A DNA stretch of 64,000 bases. Origin: Dendrolimus kikuchii. Lineage: Eukaryota > Arthropoda > Insecta > Lepidoptera > Lasiocampidae. Within the stretch, counting starts at the first letter, position 1. The number at the start of each line of letters is the position of its first letter. The position numbers were made by a program, and so were the translations under genes. The notes under the pieces were generated by a model, which worked only from the letters and a program-made list of their open reading frames with translations, made no database searches and had not been told where the DNA came from. The DNA lies in contig CM034413.1 of the NCBI GenBank assembly GCA_019925095.2, forward strand, positions 12,297,001 through 12,361,000, read 5' to 3'. This document shows, piece after piece, positions 11,012 through 20,577 of the stretch.

Positions 11012-11378
11012 TTGTTTTGCACTATGAAAAAAAATCTCTTGTCGTCGTGTCATGGCAGACATTTTCATATGGTATATTATAATATAGATATTATATCGAG
11101 GGGTCCAAGGTTATTTGTATTAAGCGACATTTGCGAAATTGTGTCGATAGAGGAGTTTGAAGTTTCAATGACCCACAAAAAGACTTCATTAGTAAACTAC
11201 ATACTATATTTAAAAAAGAAAAATCTGTAGTTTTTAGTTGGAAACCAGCTTCATTATAATTCCTTAAGTTTGAGACATTAGGATGCAAGAATACCATCAA
11301 GGCAATTCTGTCATAAAATGTCGCTTAAAACAAATAGCCTTTCACCCCTCGATATATAACTGAATAGTTTCGGCACCA
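11012..11378 (-). mobile_element. LTR-2 primer-binding site and 5' leader
   Basis: On the minus strand TGGTGCCGAAAC (11367-11378) follows the LTR by seven bases. This equals the complement of a tRNA-Phe 3' end (12 bases by recollection). The leader matches 41892-42060, except for an inserted MITE. Confidence 0.65.
11096..11352. mobile_element. 257-bp MITE with 37-bp terminal inverted repeats
   Basis: The left end TCGAGGGGTCCAAGG and the complement of the right end TCGAGGGGTGAAAGG continue as a 37-bp inverted repeat with four mismatches. The element sits between TA dinucleotides in the LTR-2 leader. The uninterrupted leader near 41900 shows a single TA, as expected for Tc1/mariner-type insertion. 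It has no coding capacity. Confidence 0.8.
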
Positions 11379-11385
11379 ATTTATA

Positions 11386-11724
11386 TGTTATACACAAATA
11401 ATGGAATGAAAATGAAACTTGTATTTGGTAAAATAATGGAATTTATTGTGGACGTACCTACGTGACGCCATGTAAAGGTAAAAAACGCAAGAAGAAGCAT
11501 CATAGACTAATAGATCTATACAGACGAAGGTTGTTGTTATGTAGTGGAACACATACAAGCCAATAGATGGCCCTGTACTATAATACAAAGAATATATACT
11601 TTCCAACAATACTAGATAGGCCTAGGCCTGCGAGGAGCAACAATAGCTTCCCTGGAAGATCTTCCTTTAAGACGGAGGAGTATTCCGTCTCGCTCCTCCA
11701 CCTTATAAGGGGTGGTCTGTAACA
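11386..11724 (-). mobile_element. LTR-2 long terminal repeat
   Basis: 339 bp on the minus strand starting TGTTACAG and ending ACA, followed by the PBS, so a 5' LTR. Homologous LTR pieces lie at 41500-41874 and 62470-62948. Confidence 0.7.
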
Positions 11725-12028
11725 GGTAAAATAAGAGACCTGTTCCATCTGTTCCTGTTCCAGTGAAAGAACAGTTCCAGTAGCCTGTTCCAATATAACA
11801 GTCTGTTCTAAGATAAAAGACTGTTGTGTTGCACCAGGTTTAAAACGATTATTTACAAAATGAAAACCATTATTTATAGAATTAAAACGATTATTAAAAC
11901 AATCAATAAAGTTTAGAGGTAACTTTGCAAGACGAACGAAACGGCTTTGTTTACAATATTTTGTTTTTTTACGAAAATAATCAAAACAAACAAAGAAATA
12001 AAACACAAAAATCAGAATGAATCAGAGA
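11725..12028. other. no gene; TGTTCC-rich stretch
   Basis: Several CTGTTCC and CCTGTTC motifs occur at 11752-11820. The minus-strand open frame here runs into the LTR and has no domain I recognise. Confidence 0.4.
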
Positions 12029-12253
12029 CTTTTTTTATTGCAGGAGTTCAGCAGACAGGCAGACGGTCCACTTGATGGAAAGGGGTTACCATCGCCTATG
12101 GACATTTGCAACACCAAAGGTGCTACAAGTGCGCTGCTGCTGTCTTAAGGGAAACTGGTCACTAATGCCGGAACACAACACAAGGTTGTTATGGCAACAA
12201 ACTTTAGACCAGGGGTGGTAGCCATCCAGTCGGGCAAATACCCTACCACCTGG
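12029..12253 (-). mobile_element. SINE-like S1, short form
   Basis: T-run at the left; ends at CCACCTGGCA, then passes directly into an RTE-a fragment. Confidence 0.8.
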
Positions 12254-12403
12254 CACTTTTGCATTGTATATCTGTTTAGTCATTCTATCATCATGCATTC
12301 TTTCCACATGCCTGAACCACCGGAGCATTCCTTTCCTTACCTTCACCCCGACACTCTCTTTCAGACCAACTCTCTTTCTTACTTCGGTATTACGAACGCT
12401 CAA
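12254..12403 (-). mobile_element. RTE-a LINE fragment
   Basis: The minus strand encodes the RKGMLRWF, HVERMHD and MTKQIYNAKV segments of RTE-a ORF2. Neither the 3' ATGT tail nor the 5' part is present. Confidence 0.8.
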
Positions 12404-12409
12404 AAGATT

Positions 12410-12962
12410 ATAATCATATAAGTAATATCAGCTAGAGCGCCTGACACAAATATAATAGTAGTTTTACTAAAACTCATCTAGGTAACCAAGCTAATATAGG
12501 AGAGGTTTTTGTCCAAAGACGACACACACAAAGTATATTAACTTAATGAAGGAAACTAAAGTTGAGCATTAACATGACGTACAGATTAGCATTTGTATTA
12601 CTTTCATTAACAAAAACGGCTTTAACGATTTCAATATTTTTTTGTTTTGGTCGCTCTAGTATTGCAGTAGTTTGAAAGAAAGAAAAACATAACGTTTTTA
12701 ATTACGCTTGTATTATTTCACACCTTATAAATTCCATACCGGGGGCATTAAAAAGAATCGATTTTGAAGGACTGACTCCAAAAAACTTAATGTAACACTT
12801 ACAAATTTTCCGAATGTTTTTTAGTTCACTAGCCCAGAAGTTTTTCTTCTGGGCCTAGATAAACTATGTCATAATCGTTTACATTACTCAATCTTTATTT
12901 TAATGATATCTGCAAACATGTGTTATCCTTATTGTAAACAACTTTTTATTTTACAGACCAGA
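12410..12962 (+). promoter_or_regulatory. conserved 5' flank and putative non-coding leader of gene A
   Basis: The block is conserved upstream of all four paralogues. TATAAA lies at 12726-12731. TTTTATTTTACAG ending at 12956 is a strong 3' splice site seven bases before the ATG. A conserved GTAACACTTACAAAT near 12793 is a candidate donor. I infer a short non-coding first exon and an intron of about 160 bp. Confidence 0.55.
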
Positions 12963-13793
12963 ATGAAGCTCATATTGATCCTGTCTGGTCTCCTTACAAT
13001 CCAAGCAACAGTCATCAAAAGAGAGACCTGTGATGGTGTAACTGTTAATGGCGTGTGCCATAGGCAAGAAATTTTACACGAAAATCTTGATAGCCCAGCT
13101 TCATTAAATGTTGATCTAAAATCCAACATACTATACTTTCGCCACATTCTTCGAAATTTTGAATACACTATCGCCAGACTTAACTTGGATACTAAGGAAT
13201 TTAAAAATATAGAAGGAGTAACTTTTGGGTACTCTCAAGCAGTAGACAGAAATTCCCATGATGTTTATATAGGAAGCATCGATGGTTTGTACAAGTACGA
13301 CGCTGTGGATGATAAAGCAACGTTTATTGGAGCGAAAAATGCTACTATATGGAGTATGTATTACAAAGATGTGTTATACTATTCCTTATTTCCAATGAAA
13401 TCCGTATACACATTTGAAAATGGGGTGTCGAAAAAATATCCAGATTTAGAAGATACTAAAGTCGATTATTTCTTGATAAATGATGGATTTATTTACTTCA
13501 TTAATGCTACAGGGTTATACAGTCAGAAAAAAGGCACTAAAGATACTGTTTTGTACAACAGTCCCTATAATGGATTTGTAGGATTTGCTCTAGACACGAA
13601 AGGAAAGGTTCACGTATGTATGATAGATGGTGTTTACGTAGTTAAGAAAGACAGTTTGACTGTTGAAAAAATAATTGATTTAGACTATGTGGATGGATGT
13701 TCTTTCGATAAAAATAATAATATAGTTTATTCAGACGGTGCTAAACTAGTTAGACTTTTACCAGTTTCTGTTAAAAAAGTTGATATAATGTAA
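12963..13793 (+). CDS. ommochrome-binding-protein-like secreted protein, paralogue A
   Basis: 276 residues. The start MKLILILSGLLTIQA is a typical signal peptide (about residues 1-15), so the product should be secreted, probably into haemolymph. The mature part begins with the paired-cysteine motif CDGVTVNGVC (C23, C32); C219 and C246 complete four cysteines shared by all copies. Repeating segments such as LDTKEFKNIEGV, DVYIGS and NNIVYSD suggest a beta-propeller-like fold. The moth ommochrome-binding proteins have this length and layout and bind tryptophan-derived eye and integument pigments. A sequon in NATGLY is shared with B and C. I start at 12963 rather than 12903 because a splice acceptor ends at 12956. 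AATAAA at 13805 follows the stop. The ligand is inferred from the family only. Confidence 0.8.
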   Translation: MKLILILSGLLTIQATVIKRETCDGVTVNGVCHRQEILHENLDSPASLNVDLKSNILYFRHILRNFEYTIARLNLDTKEFKNIEGVTFGYSQAVDRNSHDVYIGSIDGLYKYDAVDDKATFIGAKNATIWSMYYKDVLYYSLFPMKSVYTFENGVSKKYPDLEDTKVDYFLINDGFIYFINATGLYSQKKGTKDTVLYNSPYNGFVGFALDTKGKVHVCMIDGVYVVKKDSLTVEKIIDLDYVDGCSFDKNNNIVYSDGAKLVRLLPVSVKKVDIM

Positions 13794-13935
13794 ATGTAAA
13801 TGTTAATAAAATATTAGTTACACTTTGTTTCTTTATGTTTATGCCCTAAGTCATTACCTAAATGCAATGTGTACTGTTAGAACCTGCTCTGGTAGAGATT
13901 TCGTAACAGACGACTAATGGTTAAATTATGTACAA
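13794..13935 (+). other. 3' flank of gene A
   Basis: It contains AATAAA at 13805-13810 and is homologous to the 3' flanks of B and C, including the GTTAGAACCTGCTCTGG part, up to the Helitron border. Confidence 0.7.
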
Positions 13936-14261
13936 GTTCTCTGTCTGTCTGTCTGTCTGTCTGTTCCGTTTTCAAGAAAAAACTACTGGACCGATGTAGC
14001 TGAAACTCAGTATATATATTTTTTCGATGCGAAGGATGAACATAGGATACTTTTTATCCCGAAAAATGGGATAGTTTCCGGGAATAAAATATATTTGTCT
14101 CTCTGTTTGTTATGCTTTTATGGAAAAACTGTTGGACTGATTGGGCTGCATTTCGGTATTTAAGTAATTTTAATACCGAGGGTGAATAAGGAGCACTTTT
14201 CATCCCGGATAATAAGAAAATGTATATAAAGGTTATCCCAGAAAGTTGGATAAGTTTTAGT

Positions 14262-14600
14262 ATTTTTTGTGATCTGCCGTTATGGACATATTGGTCATGT
14301 TGAATATTTTGGTCATTTTAGACATTTTGGTCATTTAAGACATTTTGAATATTTTGGTCATTTTAGATATTTTGGTAATTTTGAAGATTTGGACATTTTC
14401 GGTTAGTTTGGCATTTTCGTAATTTTGGACATTATGAACGTTTGTTCATTTTGAACATTTTGGTCGTTTCGAACATTTTGGACAGTTTGGACGTTTTGGA
14501 AATTTTGAACAGTTTGGACATTTTGGTCGTTTTGGTCATTTTTGCCATTTTGATCATTTTGGTCATATTGGAAATTTTGTCATTTTTATCATATTCGTCA
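14262..14600 (-). repeat. 9-bp minisatellite in HelA copy 2
   Basis: Units of GGACATTTT/GGTCATTTT, the complement of the copy 1 minisatellite; longer than in copy 1. Confidence 0.9.
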
Positions 14601-14728
14601 ATTTTGTCATTTTCATAGACGGGGGATAGATAAATAAAACTGGGACGGTTTGAAATAGAGGATGAAAATTTGTAAGAGACCAATCATTTCACAAGTTCAT
14701 AGATATAAAAATTCATCGAGTATAAAAA

Positions 14729-14958
14729 AAAAATTGCAGAAGTTCAGCAGACAGGCAGACGGCCCACTTGATGGAAAGCGGTTACCATCGCCTATGGACA
14801 TTTGTTACATCAAAGGTGCTATAAATTCGCTGCTGCTCTCTTAAGGGAGACTAGAACCTGGTCACTAATGCCGGAACACAACACAAGATTGTTATGGCGG
14901 CATACTCTAGGCCAGGGGTGGTCGCCATCCAGTCGAGCAAATACCCTACCACCTGGCA
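14729..14958 (-). mobile_element. SINE-like S1, short form, nested in HelA copy 2
   Basis: Bounded by an A-rich run on the left and the CCACCTGGCA end on the right. HelA sequence resumes at AATGCGATACTAACCCGATA. Confidence 0.8.
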
Positions 14959-15247
14959 AAAATGCGATACTAACCCGATATGTCTATCTGTTAAGCTTTC
15001 TAGGAAAACTACTAGGAATACTGGATCGGTTTTACTGTAATTTTGTTTTAATGTAATTTTTGTACCGAAAATGGACATAAATACTTTTCATCCCGGGAGA
15101 TAGGATAGTTTAATAATATATAATAAAATGAAATCAATGTTCCCGGTGCAAACATCACTAACATAAAAATATAGTAAATGTAACCTGTATTAACGCCAGC
15201 TCTTTAAACAAGAGGCACGCACTAGAAGTTGACTCGCTGCGCAGTCA

Positions 15248-15562
15248 TTTTTTTTTAATTGCAGGAGTTCAGCAGACAGGCAGACGGCACACTTGATGGA
15301 AAGCGGTTACCATCGCCTATGGACATTTGCAACACCAAAGGTGCTACAAATGCGCTACTGCTCTCTTAAGGGAGACTGGAACCTAGTCACTAATGCCGGA
15401 ACACAACTCAAGGTTGTTATGGCGACATACTTTACACCCGGGGTGGTAGCCATCCAGTCGGGCAAATGCCCTACCACCTGGCTGTGGGTTGTTTTGTCGC
15501 ATCTTACGACAGGTCACCGAGCCGCAGAAAATTGTATTCTTTCTCCTTTCTTGCACGGATAA
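15248..15562 (-). mobile_element. SINE-like S1, full length
   Basis: Complete from T-run (tail) to GCACGGATAA (head). It sits at the broken end of HelA copy 2, near the centre of the A/B inverted repeat. Confidence 0.85.
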
Positions 15563-16405
15563 TGTCTTTCATTTGAAGATAGAGATCCCGGTCAGCTCAG
15601 AAACCGCTGGCCGTTATGATACCTACCCGTATCTTCTTCTCGTCTAGTTCGGCAACTCTCTCTAGCAACTCGAGCAGCCAAGACAGTTCACCTTCACCTT
15701 CCGAATATACCTGTTTCTCGTATAATCTCATTTCTACTTCTGGTCAATTACTAATTTCCATTTAATTGTAGTGTAATTTTATAACTTATATATATCCGTG
15801 CAGGAACGGAGAAAGAATACAATTTCCTGCGGCCGGGCGGCCTGTCGTAAGAGGTGACTAAACAACCCACAGCCAGGTGGTAGGGCATTTGCCCGACTGG
15901 ATGGCTACCACCCCTGGTCTAAAGCATGTCGCCATAACAACCTTGAGTTGTGTTCCGGCATTAGTGACCAGGTTCCAGTGACCCTTAAGAGAGCAGCAGC
16001 GCATTTGTAGCACCTATGGTGTTGCAAATGTCCATAGGCGATGGTAACCACTTTCCATTAAGTGGGCCGTCTGCTTGTCTGCTGAACTCCTACAATAAAA
16101 AATAAATAAAAAATAACTTTAAAATACCAAGGCTTTTTTTGCAGACACTGCCGCACTATAGGGGGGCCTGCACGCCGCAAATAAGCCTCTTTTGCCAATG
16201 GATACATATTTGTGGCGTTCGGTGTCGACACTCTAGGGCCATGGGGTCCCGAAGCCTATCGGTTTTATCAAGATCTATCATCTCGTTTGTTAGAAGTCTT
16301 ACGTGAGCAAAAGGCTGGCCTGTACTTGGGGCAACGTAAGCGCCGGAACACGGTCAGCGTTTTAGGCACGTTGCTAACCGACATCGATTTGAGACTTATA
16401 CATTA
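15563..16405 (+). repeat. spacer block shared with 2484-2968, with LINE C-terminal fragment
   Basis: Matches the block upstream of HelA copy 1. From 16165 a polymerase tail reads FGVDTLGPWGPEAYRFY and GLYLGQRKRRNTVSVLGTL. It carries an S1 insertion that the 2484 block lacks. It forms the centre between the facing A and B units. Confidence 0.65.
15797..16113 (+). mobile_element. SINE-like S1, full length
   Basis: Head ATCCGTGCAGGAACGG at the left; tail ACAATAAAAAATAAATAAA at the right. Absent from the homologous block at 2484-2968, so the insertion postdates that duplication. Confidence 0.85.
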
Positions 16406-16539
16406 CTAGAGTTTACCCCGTGGCTACGCAACGGGTCAACCTCTAGTACATGCCTCTTGTTTAAAGAGCAGGCGTTAATACAGGTAACATTTACTACATT
16501 TTTATGATAGTGCTCTTTGCAACCGGACGATTAATTTCG

Positions 16540-16850
16540 TTTTATTTATTTATTTTTATTTTACAATTTTTGACATTGTAATAATAACACATTAATGATA
16601 GTGAGCTATTAACAAGTCACCACAGATAGAAATAAATTAAGATATCTAATCAGAGAACTAAAAACAAAGAGAAAAAAAAATGTAATTTAAACATGAAAAA
16701 AATGTCTAACATCCTAAGAAAACCTGCTCATTACACACTAAAATTTAAAATGTAGATCATTGAGTTTATTCCTAAAACCAGACACTGAGGCACCCGTTAT
16801 ATCTAAATCATAGCTGCGAATTAATTTATTATAGGTAGTACACGATCGAA
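16540..16850 (-). mobile_element. non-LTR 3' fragment nested in HelA copy 3
   Basis: An ATTT-rich left end (an AAAT-type tail on the minus strand) and flanking TTTTAT/TTTAT mark an insertion absent from HelA copy 1, where TTCGTTTTATATCGC is continuous. No readable ORF. Confidence 0.6.
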
Positions 16851-17134
16851 TTTATATCGCAAACTATCCCGTCTTCCGGGTTGAAAAGTACTTATGTCCA
16901 TTTTCGGTATTAAAACTACATTTAAACAAAATTATAGCAAAACCGATCCTCTATTCCTAGTAGTTTTCCGTGAAAGCTTAACAGATAGATATATCTAGTT
17001 ACTATCGCATTTTTTATAGACGTTGAATTTTTATTTCTAGAAACTTGAGAAATAATTGGTCTTATAAAAACTTTCATTCTTATTCTAAATCCGTTCTAGG
17101 TTTATTTATCTGTCCCCCGTCTATAAAAACTAAA

Positions 17135-17349
17135 AAATTGACAAAAATGTCCAATATGGGCAAAATAACCACAATTATCAAAATGTCCAAATGTTCAAAG
17201 TGTCCAAAATTATCAAAATGTCTAAATTACCCAAAATATCCAAAATTATCAAAATGTCAAAAATTGCCAAAATATTCAAAATGTCCAAAATTACCAAAAT
17301 GTCCCAATTACCCAAAATATGCAAATTACCAAAATATCAAAAATAACTA
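17135..17349 (+). repeat. 9-bp minisatellite in HelA copy 3 (left part)
   Basis: Same 9-bp unit as at 3407; split by the RTE-a insertion and continuing at 18627-18715. Confidence 0.85.
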
Positions 17350-18626
17350 CATACATACATACATAACTTCACGCCAGTTCCCTTGCGGGGTAGGCACGAA
17401 CAACAGAGTGCCATTTAGGCTTATTCTTACACACCTCACTTGCCTCTTTGACATTCATAACTCTTGTCATGCAAGCTCGTCTGTTCTTAAGGCTTCTGAC
17501 ATCACCTTCTGCTAGTACACGATCAATTTGATCATGGAAGGTGTGTCGTGGCCTTCCACGACTTCTGCATCCATCCACTTTTGCATTGTATATCTGTTTA
17601 GTCATTCTTTCATCATGCATTCTTTCCACATGCCCGAACCACCGGAGTATTCCTTTCCTTACCTTCACCCCGACACTCTCTTTCAGACCAACTCTCTTTC
17701 TTACTTCGGTATTACGAACGCGGTCCGCGAGCGTCACTCCGCAGATTTTGCGCAGTGCTCGCATCTCGACCGCGTTTACTCTACTTTCATGCTCTTTCTT
17801 CCATACCCAACTCTCGCTTCCATACGCGAGCGTAGGTACCAGCACCGCGTTTTGTACGGCGAGCTGGGCCTTCTGGCTGAGGTTCTTAGCGCCTAGAAGT
17901 TTACCTAACGCTCCATTTAAACTATTCCCCAAATTCACTCTTCTTTCTATATCAGCGGTGTACCTTCCATCCCTGCTAAAAGCACATCCAAGATATACAA
18001 ACTCATTCACTTGCTCCAGCATAACATCATCGACCATTATCCTTGCATTCGTTCTGGTTTCTTCTCTTTCAAACACCATAACCTTTGTTTTCTTCGCATT
18101 CAAATGTAAGCCTCTCGCCTGACAGTCATCTTTCATCATTGTGACTAGTGTTTGCAGTTCTGATGGCGATTCGGCTAAAAGCACGGCATCATCCGCATAA
18201 AGCAAGGTGCTTACAACTAGATCACTCATCCGCACCACAACATCTATCAATCTTATTCTCTGGAGACAATCGTCCAGATATAGGATGAACAGCAAAGCCG
18301 ACAGCACGCAGCCCTGGCGGACGCCAATATTGACGTCAAACCAGGGCGACAGGCTGCCTTCCACTCGCACGCATGCCATACAGCCCTCGTAAGTGGACTG
18401 CACAGCACGCATCAATTGGCCATTAATCCCATATCCGGGCAATATGTCCCAGAGGTCCTTCCGCACAACCCTGTCAAATGCTTTCTCTAGATCCACAAAA
18501 CCGCAGAAAACCTTCCGGCCCATAGCCAGCTGCTTCTCTACGATATTGCGGAGAGAGAAAACTTGATCCATACATCCCCTTCCATTTCTGAAACCACCTT
18601 GTGCATCCCACAGTAATCCATCCATC
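17350..18626 (-). mobile_element. RTE-a LINE, 5'-truncated (1277 bp), with target duplication
   Basis: Flanked by the 12-bp direct repeat CAAAAATAACTA at 17338-17349 and 18627-18638. The ATGT tail is at the left. It inserted into the 9-bp minisatellite of HelA copy 3. It is the longest RTE-a copy in the window. Confidence 0.92.
17369..18626 (-). pseudogene. RTE-a reverse transcriptase, partial ORF2
   Basis: An uninterrupted frame covers most of the RT domain: FVDLEKAFDRV (motif A with the catalytic Asp), VRQGCVLSALLF (template-grip motif), LLYADDAVLL (catalytic YADD) and the RTE-type C-terminal segment RWFGHVERMHDERM, ending AYPARELA. The apurinic endonuclease and the N-terminal RT motifs are missing through 5' truncation, so it cannot mobilise itself, although the remaining frame is intact and therefore young. 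The open frame runs on into host sequence beyond 18626; those residues are not part of the protein. Assignment to the RTE clade rests on the C-terminal motifs and the microsatellite tail. Confidence 0.85.
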
Positions 18627-18715
18627 CAAAAATAACTAAAATGTTCCAAATGTCCAAAATGACCAAAATGTGCAAAATTACCAAAATATTCAACATGACC
18701 AAAATGTCCAAAATG
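18627..18715 (+). repeat. 9-bp minisatellite in HelA copy 3 (right part)
   Basis: Continuation of the 17135-17349 array after the LINE. Confidence 0.85.
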
Positions 18716-19095
18716 GCAAATCACAAAGAAACCAAAACTTGTCCCACTTTCTGGGATAACCTTTATATAAATCTTTCCCATTATCCGGGATGAAAATTAT
18801 TCCTTATCCAGCCTCGGTATTAAAATTACTTAAGTACCAAATTTCAGCCCAATCAGTCCAATAACTTTTCCATAAAAGTATAACTAACAGAGAGACAAAT
18901 ATACTTTTATCCCGGAAACTATCTCATTTTTCGGGATAAAAAGTATCCCATGTTCATCCTCGGCATCGACAATATACATACACTGAGTTTCAGCTAAATC
19001 GGTCCAGTAGTTTTTTTGTGAAAACGGAACAGACAGACACACAAAGTTACTTTCGCATTTATAATATTAATAGGGATAATAGGGATTAATAGGGA

Positions 19096-19295
19096 TATGT
19101 AATTTTTATTAGGAAATTGTACATAATTTAACCTTTAGTCGTCTGTTACGAAATAAAATCAATAATGTTGTGTCATTAAAAGGTCTTCTTTAACAGAGTC
19201 ATTCCAGAGCAGGTTCTAATAGTACGCATTGCATTTAGGAAATCACTAAGGGCATAAACATAAACAACCAAAGTGTAACTAATATTTTATTAACA
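19096..19295 (-). other. 3' flank of gene B
   Basis: Nearly identical to 35050-35249 downstream of gene C. It contains the poly(A) signal complement TTTATT near 19284. Confidence 0.75.
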
Positions 19296-20123
19296 TTACA
19301 TTACATGTAATTTTTTAACAGGAACTGGTAAAAGTCTAACAAGTTTAGTAGCATCTGAATAAACTATATTATTATTTTTATCGAAAGCACATCCGTACGC
19401 GTTGTCTAAATCAATTATTTTTTCAACAGTCAAACTGTCTTTCTTAACAACGTAAACACCATCTTGCATGCATATGTGAACCATTCCTTTCGTGTCTAGA
19501 GCAAATCCTTTTAATCCAATATAGGGACTGTTGTACAAAACAGTATCTTTAGTGCCTTTTTTCTGACTGTATAACCCTGTAGCATTAGTGAAGTAAATAA
19601 ATCCATCATCTATGAAAAACTCATTGACTTTAGTATCTTCTAAATCTGGATATTTTTTCGACACCCCATTTTCAAATGTGTATAGGTATTTCGTTGGATA
19701 TAGGGAGTAATATAACACATCTTTGTAACACACTCTCAATATATTAGCACCTTTCGCTCCAATAAACGTTGCTTTGTCATCCACAGCGTTGTACTTGTAC
19801 AAACTATTGCTGCCTCCTATATAAACATCATGGGAATTTCTGTCTACTGCTTGAGTGTACCCATAAATTACTCCTTCTATATTTTTAAATTCTTTAGTAC
19901 CTAAGTTAAGTCTGGCGGTAGTGGAAAGAAGATGAATTTTGTGACGAAAGTATAGTATGTTGGATTTTAGATCAACAGTCAATAAAGCTGGCCTGTCAAG
20001 ATTTTCGATTAAAATTTCTTGCTTGTGGCAGACCCCATTAACAGTTATACCATCACAGATCTCTCCTTTGTTGACTATTGCTTGGATTGTAAGGAGACCA
20101 GACAGGATCAATATGAGCTTCAT
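19296..20123 (-). CDS. ommochrome-binding-protein-like secreted protein, paralogue B
   Basis: 275 residues with the same signal peptide as A. Four shared cysteines are present, plus an extra Cys at about residue 132 (LRVCYKD). The segment near residues 60-69 (HKIHLLSTT) differs completely from A, C and D, as does the stretch at about 124-146, while the framework LNLGTKEFKNIEGV is kept. I infer exposed, possibly ligand-contacting loops there. The C-terminal ~110 residues are almost identical to C. I chose the ATG at 20123 because a splice acceptor ends at 20130, so the 15 codons upstream in frame are intronic. Intact, with no frameshift. Function is inferred from the family. Confidence 0.8.
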   Translation of the reverse strand: MKLILILSGLLTIQAIVNKGEICDGITVNGVCHKQEILIENLDRPALLTVDLKSNILYFRHKIHLLSTTARLNLGTKEFKNIEGVIYGYTQAVDRNSHDVYIGGSNSLYKYNAVDDKATFIGAKGANILRVCYKDVLYYSLYPTKYLYTFENGVSKKYPDLEDTKVNEFFIDDGFIYFTNATGLYSQKKGTKDTVLYNSPYIGLKGFALDTKGMVHICMQDGVYVVKKDSLTVEKIIDLDNAYGCAFDKNNNIVYSDATKLVRLLPVPVKKLHVM

Positions 20124-20577
20124 TTTGTTCTGTAAAATAAAAATATATTTACAATAAGGATAAAACATATTTGAAGATAAAATTATTAAAAGAAAGATTG
20201 GGCAATGTAAATGATTATGACATATTTTGTCTAGGCCCAGGTGGAAAACTTCTGGGCTGGTGAACTAAATAACATTCGGAACATTTGTAAGTGTTACATT
20301 AAAGTTTCTTGGAGTTTACTCCTTAAAAATCGACTCTCATGTTAGGCCCTCCGGTATGGAAATTTTATAAGGTGTGGTAATAATACATGTGTAATTAAAA
20401 ACGGTTATGTTTTTTCTATCTTTCAAACTGCTCCAGTATTAGAGCGACCAGAACAAAAAATGTCAAATCGGTGATAAATTTAAGTAATTTAAGTGCACGT
20501 GTATGTGATGTTAAAGTTCACCTTTGTTTTGCTTCATTAAGTTAATATATTTTGTGTCTATCGCCTATAGACAATAT
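20124..20577 (-). promoter_or_regulatory. conserved leader and promoter-like region of gene B
   Basis: The complement holds TATAAAA (20363-20369) and a TTTTATTTTACAG-type acceptor ending at 20130, matching gene A. A candidate first exon and intron are inferred as for A. Confidence 0.5.

Larger units (their letters stand above)
13936..15246 (+). mobile_element. Helitron copy 2 (HelA), both tips damaged
   Basis: Same family as copies 1, 3 and 4 in opposite orientation. It starts in the CTGTCTGTCTG region, so the TC tip is lost. It holds the 9-bp minisatellite and a nested S1 copy and stops in a diverged terminal region (CTAGAAGTTGACTCGC) just before another S1 insertion, so the final CTAG is gone. 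Confidence 0.75.
16406..19095 (-). mobile_element. Helitron copy 3 (HelA) with nested LINEs
   Basis: CTAG at 16406-16409 after host A and the hairpin (here one mismatch, GCAACGGG) mark the 3' end. The 5' end is the complement of TCCCTATTAATATTATAAATG, with a small AATAGGGA triplication leaving the tip at 19076, 19085 or 19095. Without the two nested LINEs the element is about 1.1 kb. It lies directly 3' of gene B. Confidence 0.85.

Noticed and set aside
12903..12962. N-terminal extension of gene A (and equivalent extensions in B and C)
   Set aside because: The extra codons cross a conserved TTTTATTTTACAG splice acceptor, and they would hide the signal peptide; translation from the MKLIL start is preferred.
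17541..18122. 193-codon plus-strand frame overlapping the RTE-a polymerase
   Set aside because: It is the antisense shadow of the RT coding region; the minus strand has the RT motifs.
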